This document shows, in pieces, positions 42,232 to 50,114 of a stretch of DNA of 64,000 bases. The notes beneath the pieces are model-generated. The model searched no databases. It was not told the DNA's origin and worked only from the letters and a program-made list of their open reading frames with translations. The translations under genes were made by a program, and so were the position numbers. Each line of letters opens with the position of its first letter. Within the stretch, counting starts at the first letter, position 1. Origin of the DNA: DASXQK01 sp963724385 (GTDB lineage Bacteria; Pseudomonadota; Alphaproteobacteria; Dongiales; Dongiaceae); contig CAVRUJ010000001.1 of NCBI GenBank assembly GCA_963724385.1, positions 62,001 to 126,000 of the forward strand, read 5' to 3'.

Positions 42232-42759
42232 CTAGGCCAGCAGCTTGTACATGACCGTGGTGCTGTCCAAGGTGCCGGTCTCCGAACGCACATAGGCCGG
42301 AATGACGCCCGTCTTGGCGAAGCCGAGGCTGGCATAGAGATCCTCGGCCACGTCGCCGCTGCGCGTATCGAGCACGAGGAGGATGCGTCCCTCGCGCCGC
42401 GCCAGCGCTTCGGCGGCTGTCATCAGGGCCCTGCCGATGCCTTGGCGCCGGATGGAGGGATCGACGATGAGCTTGGAGATCTCCGCCCGATGGCGCCCGT
42501 TCGCCGGCATGGCGAGTACGACCATCACCGCGCCGATGATAATTCCGCCCCGGCGCGCCGCCAGCAACCGTCGCTCGCCGGAACGAATCTGCACTGCCAT
42601 CTTGCGCCAGAATTCCGCCGCCTCAGCGGCATCGAAGGGCGGCAGGAAGCCTATGCTGGCGCCCGTCGCGACGCAGGCCGCGAGCAGGCGCGAAAGCGCG
42701 GGGATCGCGCCTTCGAGGTCACTCGCCGCCAACTCGTCGACCAGGAGGGGTTGCGACAT
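42232..42759 (-). CDS. GNAT-family N-acetyltransferase
   Basis: 175 aa. The acetyl-CoA-binding motif A is visible as EISKLIVDPSIRRQGIGRAL (R-x-x-G-x-G/A), preceded by beta strands VMVVLAMP and followed by LVLDTRSGDVAEDLYASLGF. Substrate is unknown. Starts 40 bases after the end of the next minus-strand gene. Confidence 0.88.
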   Translation of the reverse strand: MSQPLLVDELAASDLEGAIPALSRLLAACVATGASIGFLPPFDAAEAAEFWRKMAVQIRSGERRLLAARRGGIIIGAVMVVLAMPANGRHRAEISKLIVDPSIRRQGIGRALMTAAEALARREGRILLVLDTRSGDVAEDLYASLGFAKTGVIPAYVRSETGTLDSTTVMYKLLA

Positions 42760-42798
42760 GCTGCTTGGTGTATCCGAGATAGTCGACGCGGGCCGATG

Positions 42799-43107
42799 TC
42801 AGCCGAGGCCCAGCATCCGGCGTTCCTTGTTTTCCTGCATCAGCTGGGTGATGCCGGTGATGCGCACCAGCCCCAGGCCGCGCGGGATGCCAGTTTCCGG
42901 ATCGGCCTTGATGGCGCTGTAAGCCGCACCCGAAACCTTTTCCCATTTGCCCGCCGGCTTCTTGAACTCGATGCTGGCGACGGTGGCCTTGAGGACGAGC
43001 CTGACGGCGGCCTCTTTCGGCTTGTGCGGCTTCACCAGGCTCGGATGCCCGCCCAGCATCTGCCAGCCGTTCTTCAGCGCCCAGGCCTCGATCTCTTCCT
43101 TGTTCAT
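42799..43107 (-). CDS. Conserved-looking small protein of unknown function
   Basis: 102 aa: NKEEIEAWALKNGWQMLGGH, KPKEAAVRLVLKATVASIEF, KPAGKWEKVSGAAYSAIKAD, then GLGLVRITGITQLMQENKER. A compact alpha/beta protein with a good GGAGACTAGG Shine–Dalgarno; no family recognised. It lies between a GNAT gene and a RidA gene, all on the minus strand. Confidence 0.7.
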   Translation of the reverse strand: MNKEEIEAWALKNGWQMLGGHPSLVKPHKPKEAAVRLVLKATVASIEFKKPAGKWEKVSGAAYSAIKADPETGIPRGLGLVRITGITQLMQENKERRMLGLG

Positions 43108-43237
43108 CCTAGTCTCCTGCCCGACCAGTCCGCATGCAACGGGATGACCCGCAGATTCAAGATACCGTCGTCCAACAGGTGGGGACAGCCATTCGATGCG
43201 AAGCGGCTCCGCCGGTCACCCGCCCTGTCCGTTGCCT

Positions 43238-43645
43238 TCACGCCGGCGGTTCCCGTTCCGGCTTGCGCCTGGCGATCACGCGAATCTCGGCCAGGGTGCC
43301 TTCGGTGATCAGCTCGGTCACGCCGACGGCGGTCCAGGCGGGATAGGGGGCCCGGACGAATTCGTCCTTCACCTTGATGAAGGCGCCGAGATGCCGACGC
43401 AGATCGACATGATAGGTCGTCATCTCGACCACGTCGTCGAATGTAAGGCCGGCCACCGCGAGGTAGGCGTCGAGGAAACCGAAGGCATCGCGGAACTGGG
43501 TCTCGGGATCCTCGGCCACCGACAGATCGGTGCGCGTGCCGGTGACGCCCGAGAGGAAGACGAAATCGCCGCAGTCGAGAACGGGCGAGAAATGCCAGTC
43601 GTCGGGGTAACTGGCGAATTCTGGCGTGGTCAGCATGCGCTTCAT
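43238..43645 (-). CDS. RidA family protein (enamine/imine deaminase-like)
   Basis: 135 aa YjgF/YER057c/UK114 fold. HFSPVLDCGDFVFLSGVTGT, QFRDAFGFLDAYLAVAGLTF, DVVEMTTYHVDLRRHLGAFI and YPAWTAVGVTELITEGTLAE follow the family pattern; the catalytic Arg of RidA sits normally in the penultimate strand, here replaced by hydrophobic positions, so it may be a non-RidA subgroup. It is divergent from the IlvD/Edd dehydratase gene with a 171-base gap. Confidence 0.85.
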   Translation of the reverse strand: MKRMLTTPEFASYPDDWHFSPVLDCGDFVFLSGVTGTRTDLSVAEDPETQFRDAFGFLDAYLAVAGLTFDDVVEMTTYHVDLRRHLGAFIKVKDEFVRAPYPAWTAVGVTELITEGTLAEIRVIARRKPEREPPA

Positions 43646-43816
43646 CGACTTTCCCCTGCGTTCTGCCGATCCAGTCTAATTCAGTCCGGCCGTCGGAATC
43701 CGGCCGGCATTGGATGGCGCCGGTCGGCCGAGGCCCGTCATGGACGGGTGCGGTACCCATCTTCTATGGTGCCGCCAGCGCCGGGTGAGACGACCCGTCC
43801 AGCAGGGAGAACCGCA

Positions 43817-45526
43817 TTGGCCGAGCGCGGCCTTCGCAAGGGCCTGACGAGCTACGGGGACGCCCGGTTCTCCCTCTTCCTGCGCAAGGCCTTCATCAAG
43901 GCGGCGGGCTATTCCGACGATGCCCTCGACCGGCCGATCGTCGGCATCGCCGCCACCGGCAGCGACTTCAACCCCTGCCACGGCAACATGCCGGCCCTGG
44001 TGGAGGCGGCCAAGCGCGGCGTCATGCTGGCGGGCGGCCTGCCCATGGCCTTCCCCACCATCAGCCTGCATGAGTCCTTCGCCCAGCCCACCAGCATGTT
44101 TCTGCGCAACCTCATGGCCATGGACACGGAGGAGATGATCCGCGCCCAGCCCATGGATTCGGTGCTGCTCATCGGCGGCTGCGACAAGACCCTGCCGGCC
44201 CAGATCATGGCCGCCGTCAGCGCCGATCTGCCGGCCGTCGTGCTGCCGGTCGGCCCCATGGTGGTCGGCCATCACAAGGGCGAAACCCTCGGCGCCTGCA
44301 CCGACTGCCGGCGCTATTGGGCCGCCTATCGGGCCGGCGCCATCGACGAAGCCGAGATCGATACCGTTTCGGGCCGGCTCGCACCCTCGGTCGGCACCTG
44401 CATGGTCATGGGCACGGCCAGCACCATGGCGCTGCTGGCCGAGGCGCTGGGGCTGGCGCTTCCCGGATCGGGCTCGATCCCCGCACCCCATGCCGAGCGC
44501 CTGCGGGCGGGCGAGGCGGCCGGGCGGCTGGCAGCCGAGATGGCCCGCCAGGGCCGTCCGCGGCCGAGCGAGATCGTGACAGCCGCAGCGATCGGCAACG
44601 CGATGACCGTGCTCCAGGCGATCGGCGGCTCGACCAACGGGGTCATCCACCTCGCCGCCATCGCCGGGCGCGCAGGCCTGCGGCTCGATCTCGAAGAGCT
44701 CGATCGCGTGGGACGCCTGACGCCGGTGCTGGTGGATCTGAAGCCCTCGGGCCGGCACTACATGGAGCATTTCCATGCCGCTGGCGGCCTGCCGCGGCTC
44801 CTGGTCGAGCTTGCTGATCTCCTGGACCTGTCGCAGCGGACCGTGTCCGGCGGCAGCTTGGGCGACGCATTGACGCCGGCGAAGGATCGTCACCCGCAGG
44901 ACGTCATCCGCCCGCGCGACGAGCCGTTGAAGCGCGAAGGCGCGATCGCGGTTCTCAGCGGCAATCTCTGTCCGTTCGGCGCCCTCATCAAGCAGTCGGC
45001 CGCCTCCGAGGCCTTGCTTCGTCACGAGGGCCGGGCGGTCGTCTTCGAATCCCTGGCCGATCTCGCGGCCCGCATCGACGATCCCGCTCTCGATGTCGCG
45101 GCGGAGGATGTGCTGGTGCTGAAGAACGCCGGACCCAAGGGCGCTCCCGGCATGCCCGAAGCGGGCTACTTGCCGATCCCGCTGAAGCTGGCGCAATGCG
45201 GGGTCAAGGACATGGTGCGAATCTCGGACGCGCGGATGAGCGGCACCGCCTTCGGGACGATCGTGCTGCATGTCGCGCCCGAGTCAGCCGACGGCGGGCC
45301 CTTGAGCCTGGTCGAGACGGGCGACCGGGTTTGCTTGGACGTGCCGGGCCGGCGCCTCGACCTCTTGGTGGCAGATGACGAGCTCGCCCGTCGGCGCGAG
45401 GCACGCGCTCGCCAACCGGCGCCGGCGCTCCCCGAGCGCGGCTACGCCCGCCTGTTCCAGGAACGCGTGCTCCAGGCCGACCGCGGCTGCGACTTCGATT
45501 TCCTGGTGCCCGCGCGCAAGGCGTGA
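43817..45526 (+). CDS. IlvD/Edd family dehydratase
   Basis: 569 aa from a TTG with GGGAG seven bases upstream; an in-frame ATG at 43766 is the alternative. The three Fe–S cluster cysteines are at Cys54 (TGSDFNPC), Cys122 (LIGGCDKTLPAQ) and Cys195 (VGTCMVMGTASTM), spaced as in dihydroxy-acid dehydratase. Further markers: GSTNGVIHLAAIA and AQCGVKDMVRISDARMSGTA. The sequence looks closer to sugar-acid dehydratases (arabonate-like) than to biosynthetic IlvD, so substrate is uncertain. Confidence 0.88.
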   Translation: MAERGLRKGLTSYGDARFSLFLRKAFIKAAGYSDDALDRPIVGIAATGSDFNPCHGNMPALVEAAKRGVMLAGGLPMAFPTISLHESFAQPTSMFLRNLMAMDTEEMIRAQPMDSVLLIGGCDKTLPAQIMAAVSADLPAVVLPVGPMVVGHHKGETLGACTDCRRYWAAYRAGAIDEAEIDTVSGRLAPSVGTCMVMGTASTMALLAEALGLALPGSGSIPAPHAERLRAGEAAGRLAAEMARQGRPRPSEIVTAAAIGNAMTVLQAIGGSTNGVIHLAAIAGRAGLRLDLEELDRVGRLTPVLVDLKPSGRHYMEHFHAAGGLPRLLVELADLLDLSQRTVSGGSLGDALTPAKDRHPQDVIRPRDEPLKREGAIAVLSGNLCPFGALIKQSAASEALLRHEGRAVVFESLADLAARIDDPALDVAAEDVLVLKNAGPKGAPGMPEAGYLPIPLKLAQCGVKDMVRISDARMSGTAFGTIVLHVAPESADGGPLSLVETGDRVCLDVPGRRLDLLVADDELARRREARARQPAPALPERGYARLFQERVLQADRGCDFDFLVPARKA

Positions 45527-45545
45527 CGCGAATCGACGCGCGGGC

Positions 45546-46025
45546 TCACGCCGCTTCCGCGAGATGGCCGAACTCGGTCACAAGCTCGGCATAGAGCTGG
45601 CGCTTGAAGGGGACGATGAGGGAAGGGAGCTCGCGCATGGGCGCCCATTTCCATGCGCTGAATTCCGGCTGGTGGGTCGCGATATCGATGTCACTGTCCT
45701 CGCCGAGGAATCGAAACGCGAACCATTTCTGGCGCTGGCCGCGAAAGCGGCCGCGCCAGATGAGGTCGGCCAGATCCGGCGGCAGGTCGTAGAAATACCA
45801 ATCCCGGCTCTCGGCCAGAAGGGCGGCCTTGTCGGTGCCGATCTCCTCGCACATTTCGCGCCAGGCCGCCGTAAGGGGAGTCTCGTCCCCATCGATGCCG
45901 CCCTGGGGCATCTGCCAGGCGTCCGAGGGCATGTCAATGCGCCGGCCGACCAGCACGCAGGATTGCCGGTTCAGCAGCATGACGCCCACGCCCGGCCGAT
46001 AGGGCCGCTTTTCATAGGGAATCAT
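45546..46025 (-). CDS. rppH: RNA pyrophosphohydrolase
   Basis: 159 aa Nudix hydrolase that removes pyrophosphate from RNA 5' ends (or hydrolyses dinucleoside polyphosphates). The Nudix box is perfect: G-x5-E-x7-RE-x2-EE-x-G in GGIDGDETPLTAAWREMCEE followed by IG. N-terminal YRPGVGVMLLNRQSCVLVGR and AWQMPQGGID are family hallmarks. The ATG overlaps the deacetylase stop by 4 bases; last gene of the envelope operon. Confidence 0.95.
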   Translation of the reverse strand: MIPYEKRPYRPGVGVMLLNRQSCVLVGRRIDMPSDAWQMPQGGIDGDETPLTAAWREMCEEIGTDKAALLAESRDWYFYDLPPDLADLIWRGRFRGQRQKWFAFRFLGEDSDIDIATHQPEFSAWKWAPMRELPSLIVPFKRQLYAELVTEFGHLAEAA

Positions 46026-47236
46026 CGCGCGGCCTGCTGGCCGACCAGGGCGCTCACCGGGGCGAGGGCCAGGTTCTTCTGCCCCAGTCCGCGCGACCAC
46101 AGCGCGAGGCGCTCGATGGTCACCGGATAGCCGAAGGCGACCCCGACGGCGAAGCCGGTTTCCCTTGCCCGGCGCTCGAGCTCGGCCAGCTGCCCGTCGA
46201 TGTAATCGCGGTCCGGCCGGGCGTCGATGGAGAGATCGGCGACGGCGCGCGGCAGACCGGGACCGCTCAGCTCGGCGGGCCCGAGGAACATGAGGCCATG
46301 CCGGCCGATGTCGGTGAGGACCGGGCTCAAGTCCGACGCCGAAGCGCTGATCCCGGCGGCATCGACGCCGGCGACGCCGACATAGTCCCGGCCGCGGGCC
46401 AGCACCCAATCGAGCCGGCGCAGGTTGTCGGAATCGCCGAGGCCGGCGGCAAGCGCCTGCGGGTTGGCTTCGTCGCCCTCGCCCGATTGTCCCTCCGAGC
46501 CCGATTGGACAATGGGCAGGTCGAGCATGACCTCATGGCCGAAGGACCTGGCCTCGATGATCCAGCCGTCGAGGCCGTGACTATAAGGGCTGAAAGAGAG
46601 CGTCACCTCCGAGGGCAGCTCGCCGATGGCCGCGGCGGTCTCGCCGTGCAGCAGGCCGAGGCCGAGAACGACGATGGCGATGCGCGGGCGCGGGTCGTTG
46701 ATATCGAAGGGCCTGGCGAAACGCTGCCAGGCCGGCGCCTCGGCGACGGTCGGGTAGCGCGGCTGCAGCTGGGGATAGTTGAGCGCCTCCTCGTTGCCCG
46801 ATCCTGCCACAGGGTTCGCGGCCGCCGGAACCGGGGGCAGGGGCAAAGTGGGCGCTGGCGGGGCGGCCGTGGCGAGCTGGCTCAGCGGTTTCGCCGCAGG
46901 ACGAGCGGCCGCCGCGATGGGCTGCCGGACGACAGGCGGCTTGGTTTCCGCGATCGGCTGCGTGGCGGCGGGATTGGCCGCGGGAACCGTTGAGGCCAGC
47001 CGGTCCGGCTCTGGCGCAAGCCCGGGCCCCTGCACGGTCTCGAAGGGCGGCACCGAATGGCCCGGCAGATTGAGGCTGATCACGACCTCGGGCGTGGCCG
47101 AGGCGAGGCGGTCGAGTTCGCCCCGATAGGCGAGCCAGCCGAAGGAAAGACCGGCGCCGGCCAGGATCAGCAGCGCCGCCAGGCCGGCCGGATCGGGCCG
47201 CCCAAGATCGGCAGCACCGGCCGGCCTGGCGCTCAT
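46022..47236 (-). CDS. Divergent polysaccharide deacetylase (YibQ-like)
   Basis: 404 aa. One N-terminal membrane span (GLAALLILAGAGLSFGWLAY), a Pro/Ala-rich linker of about 120 residues, then a periplasmic NodB-fold-like domain: PRIAIVVLGLGLLHGETAAA, LPSEVTLSFSPYSHGLDGWI, GHEVMLDLPIVQSG and GVAFGYPVTIERLALW. Divergent members lack a full metal site. The gene follows envC and ctpA, its typical place, suggesting a role in cell-wall turnover. It starts 145 bases after the ctpA stop, the gap holding repeat B. Confidence 0.9.
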   Translation of the reverse strand: MSARPAGAADLGRPDPAGLAALLILAGAGLSFGWLAYRGELDRLASATPEVVISLNLPGHSVPPFETVQGPGLAPEPDRLASTVPAANPAATQPIAETKPPVVRQPIAAAARPAAKPLSQLATAAPPAPTLPLPPVPAAANPVAGSGNEEALNYPQLQPRYPTVAEAPAWQRFARPFDINDPRPRIAIVVLGLGLLHGETAAAIGELPSEVTLSFSPYSHGLDGWIIEARSFGHEVMLDLPIVQSGSEGQSGEGDEANPQALAAGLGDSDNLRRLDWVLARGRDYVGVAGVDAAGISASASDLSPVLTDIGRHGLMFLGPAELSGPGLPRAVADLSIDARPDRDYIDGQLAELERRARETGFAVGVAFGYPVTIERLALWSRGLGQKNLALAPVSALVGQQAAR

Positions 47237-47268
47237 CGCCGCCCGGCCGGCCGGCTCATGGCTGGCCT

Positions 47269-47376
47269 AGTACCGACTTTCGCAGAAAGTCGGTACATCG
47301 CTCTAAGTCTTAGTATCGGATTCACGCAGAAATTCGTGACGATGCCCCGAGTCACGAATTTCTGCGATCCGATACT
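47269..47376 (+). repeat. Repeat family B, copy 2 (ctpA–deacetylase gap)
   Basis: GTACCGACTTTC-GCA-GAAAGTCGGTAC is a perfect 12-bp stem; the second hairpin carries AGTATCGGAT ... GCAGAAATTCGTGAC ... GTCACGAATTTCTGCGATCCGATACT. It starts 33 bases before the deacetylase ATG and ends 4 bases from the ctpA stop, filling the gap of a minus-strand operon. Confidence 0.93.
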
Positions 47377-47380
47377 GGCG

Positions 47381-48724
47381 TCAGTTGGCCTTGCTCTCGG
47401 CGTAGAGGGCCAGGCCATGGATCAGGTCGAGAGCGCGGGAGAGCTGATAGTCCTTGCTCGCATCCGGCCGCTCGCCGTCGCTCCCGTCGGCGTTCGGCGC
47501 CGGCGTGGTGGTCGTGCTCCCGCCCGTGGCCGGTGCCGCAGTTCCGCTCGAGTCGGCCGGCGCGGTGCCGCCGATGTTCTGCAAGGCGCCGGGCAATTCG
47601 GCTTCGCTGCGGAACTGGGGCTCGGCGATGGGCTCGACCTTGGCCTGCTCGACCACGATATCCGGCTGGATTCCCAAGGCCTGGATCGAGCGGCCCGAGG
47701 GCGTGTAGTAACGCGCCGTGGTAAGGCGGATCGCGCCATGGCCGGGGATCGGGATGATGGTCTGCACCGAGCCCTTGCCGAAGGACCGCGTGCCCAGCAG
47801 GATCGCGCGATGGTGGTCCTGCAGGGCGCCGGCCACGATCTCCGAGGCCGAGGCTGAGCCTCCGTTGATCAGCACCACCAGCGGCCCGCCGTCCAGCAGA
47901 TCGCCGGGGGTGGCGTTGTAGCGCTGGGCCTGGCTCGGATCGCGTCCGCGGGTGGAAACGATCTCGCCCTTGTCGAGGAAATCGTCGCTGACGGCGATCG
48001 CCTGTTCCAGGAGCCCGCCCGGATTGTTGCGCAGGTCGAGCACCAGGCCTTCGAGCTTCTTGCCTGCCTCGCCCCTGATCTTGGAGATCGCGTCCTGGAG
48101 CCCGCTCGCCGTCTGCTCGGAGAACTGGGCGATGCGGACATAGCCGACATTGCCGATGAGCTCGCCGGTCACCGAGGGGATCTTGATCTCGGCCCGGACA
48201 AGGGTGACGTCGAAGGGATCCTTGGTGCCGCGCTTCACGGTCAGCACGATCTTGGAATCGATCGGCCCGCGCATCTTGTCGACCGCTTGGGAGAGGGTGA
48301 GGCCCATGACCGGCTTGCCGTCAAGCTCGACGATCAGGTCGCCGGGCTGGATGCCGGCCTTGGCCGCGGGCGTGCCGTCCATGGGCGAGACCACCTTGAT
48401 CACCCCATTTTCCATGGTGACCTCGATGCCGAGCCCGCCGAACTCGCCCTTGGTCTGGACCTGCATGTCGTCCCATTCCTTGGGATCCATGTAGCTCGAA
48501 TGCGGATCGAGGGAGGAGAGCATGCCCTTGATGGCGGCTTCGATGAGCTGCTGGTCCGTGACCGGCTCGACGTAGGCCGAGCGGACCTTCTCGAACACGT
48601 CGCCGAACAGGTTCAGCTGCTGATAGGTGCTGTTGTCGCTGCTCGATTGCCCGACCGCCGCGCTGAGCGACAGAAATGCGACGGCAAGAACGCCTGCCGC
48701 CAGCCAAGTTTTGCGTTTCATCAT
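47381..48724 (-). CDS. ctpA: S41-family carboxyl-terminal processing protease
   Basis: 447 aa periplasmic Ser/Lys protease. Signal peptide KTWLAAGVLAVAFLSLSAAV; PDZ domain about 95–175 (GGLGIEVTMENGVIKVVSPM); protease core with the nucleophile Ser in INGGSASASEIVAGAL and the Lys in GTRSFGKGSVQTIIP. A Thr/Pro/Ala-rich C-terminal tail is normal. The ATG follows the envC stop by one base, so the two are translationally coupled. In other bacteria CtpA trims cell-wall hydrolases or their regulators, fitting the envC neighbour. Confidence 0.95.
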   Translation of the reverse strand: MMKRKTWLAAGVLAVAFLSLSAAVGQSSSDNSTYQQLNLFGDVFEKVRSAYVEPVTDQQLIEAAIKGMLSSLDPHSSYMDPKEWDDMQVQTKGEFGGLGIEVTMENGVIKVVSPMDGTPAAKAGIQPGDLIVELDGKPVMGLTLSQAVDKMRGPIDSKIVLTVKRGTKDPFDVTLVRAEIKIPSVTGELIGNVGYVRIAQFSEQTASGLQDAISKIRGEAGKKLEGLVLDLRNNPGGLLEQAIAVSDDFLDKGEIVSTRGRDPSQAQRYNATPGDLLDGGPLVVLINGGSASASEIVAGALQDHHRAILLGTRSFGKGSVQTIIPIPGHGAIRLTTARYYTPSGRSIQALGIQPDIVVEQAKVEPIAEPQFRSEAELPGALQNIGGTAPADSSGTAAPATGGSTTTTPAPNADGSDGERPDASKDYQLSRALDLIHGLALYAESKAN

Positions 48725-48725
48725 C

Positions 48726-49886
48726 TCATTCCACTTTGCTGTCGCTCTTGCCGAGCCAAGGCGCCGGATCGATAGGCCGACCGTCTCGGCGCAGCTCCAT
48801 ATAGAGCTTCGGGTTGCCGTCCTTCGATTGTCCCATGACGCCGACGGGCTCTCCGGCGAGGACCCATTGTCCGACAGCCGCGTCGCTGCGCGCCAGTCCG
48901 GCGAGCAGGCTATGATACCCGCCATCATGTTGAATGATCAATATTTCTCCATAGCTCCGAAAAGGCCCGCGAAACAGGATCTGGCCGTCATAGGGGGCGA
49001 CCACGGCGGCGTCGGGCCTGGTTTCGATCTCGATCCCCTTGCCCGTGCCGCCGGTCGAATCCGGCATCCCGAACAGGTCCTGGACCCGGCCGGCGACCGG
49101 CAGGACCAGGCCGCCCGGAGTGCTGGGGAAGGCCCGGATGTTGCTGGGCTTCGGCGCCGGCGCGGCCTCCTCAACCTTGGCCGTGGCGAGCTTGTCGAGG
49201 AGTTGGCGCAGATCCTTGGCCTCGGCCGCGAGCGCCGCGGTCCGGGCCTGGCTCGCTGCGACCTCGGCCGCGGTGCGGCGTTGAAGCTTTGATTTCTCGG
49301 CCAATAGCGCCGCGATCTGCCGCCGGTCGAGATCGAGGGCAAGGGCGAGGCCATGGGCCGTGGCCTGGCGATGCTCGATCTTGCGGCCGAGCGCCGCAAG
49401 GGCGCGCAGTTCATCCTCGAGGGCCTGGGCGCGCTGCTCGAGGATCGGCACGACGAGGCGGAGCAGCAGGCTGCCGCGAGCGACATCGACCGGCGAGGCC
49501 GAGACGAGTGCCGCGCCCGGCGGGGTCGCGGCCAGGCGAAGGAGGGCGGCGAGGCTCGCCGCCAGCGCCCGGCGCCGGTCGGCCAGTTCGGCCGCCTTGG
49601 CGGCACGGCGCGTCTCCAGCTCGGCGAGACTGGCCTCCGTTCGGCTGAGCTCGGCTTCGGCCGATTGCGCCGCCGCCGCCCGGCGCACCAGCTCGCTCTG
49701 GAGCGCCGCTACCTCCTTGGCGAGCTTTGCCGCATCGGCCGAAAGCGCCGCACTCTTCGCCTGGCTCTGCTTGAGGGCTGCCTCGACGCCTTGAAGCTGC
49801 TGGGTCTGTTGCGCTTGCGCCGGCGGCAATGCGGCGAGCAGCGCGAATGCGATGAGGAAGAGGCCTGCCCTCCTACCGACTTTCAT
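48726..49886 (-). CDS. envC: EnvC-like murein hydrolase activator (degenerate M23 peptidase)
   Basis: 386 aa. Signal peptide GRRAGLFLIAFALLAALPPA then AQAQ; two long coiled-coil stretches (about 30–110 and 140–235); a C-terminal LytM domain in which the zinc ligands are lost (GKGIEIETRPDA instead of H-x3-D, LYMELRRDG instead of L-H-x-E-x-R), as in EnvC-type activators of amidases. The start ATG at 49886 lies in the loop of repeat B copy 3; the frame is open further upstream through that repeat to a TTG at 49997, but the signal peptide favours 49886. No clear Shine–Dalgarno. Confidence 0.9.
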   Translation of the reverse strand: MKVGRRAGLFLIAFALLAALPPAQAQQTQQLQGVEAALKQSQAKSAALSADAAKLAKEVAALQSELVRRAAAAQSAEAELSRTEASLAELETRRAAKAAELADRRRALAASLAALLRLAATPPGAALVSASPVDVARGSLLLRLVVPILEQRAQALEDELRALAALGRKIEHRQATAHGLALALDLDRRQIAALLAEKSKLQRRTAAEVAASQARTAALAAEAKDLRQLLDKLATAKVEEAAPAPKPSNIRAFPSTPGGLVLPVAGRVQDLFGMPDSTGGTGKGIEIETRPDAAVVAPYDGQILFRGPFRSYGEILIIQHDGGYHSLLAGLARSDAAVGQWVLAGEPVGVMGQSKDGNPKLYMELRRDGRPIDPAPWLGKSDSKVE

Positions 49887-49979
49887 AGAAAGTCGGTACT
49901 TCGTTTCAAGTCTTAGTATCGGATACACGCAGAAATTCGCGACAATATCCCAAGTCACGAATTTCTGCGATCCGATACT
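49873..49979 (+). repeat. Repeat family B, copy 3, contributing the envC start codon
   Basis: Stem TACCGACTTTC/GAAAGTCGGTA as in the other copies, but the loop is ATA instead of GCA. On the minus strand this turns TGCG into TATG and creates the envC ATG. The second hairpin retains CGCAGAAATTCGCGAC and GTCACGAATTTCTGCG, with one C–A mismatch in the position that covaries between copies 1 and 2. Confidence 0.92.
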
Positions 49980-50013
49980 GGCGCCGGGATCGCTCAAATA
50001 GAGCTATTCTGTT

Positions 50014-50076
50014 CGTCACCCCCGCGAAAGCGGGGGTCCAGGGACCACTGGATTCCCGCTTGCGCGGGAATGACGA
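50014..50076 (-). repeat. Repeat family A, copy 3 (reverse orientation)
   Basis: CGTCACCCCCGCGAAAGCGGGGGTCC then GGATTCCCGCTTGCGCGGGAATGACGA: the same two hairpins in reverse order compared with 1860 and 12775. It lies 39 bases after the gpmI stop, where it could end or protect the gpmI transcript, and 35 bases from repeat B copy 3. Confidence 0.92.
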
Positions 50077-50114
50077 TGAATTGACCGGTAAGCCCACCCA
50101 CCGCGCGCCGGGGC

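Noticed and set aside
49887..49997. N-terminal extension of EnvC from a TTG at 49997.
   Set aside because: The 37 extra codons are entirely repeat B sequence and would bury the signal peptide; the internal ATG at 49886 is the better start.
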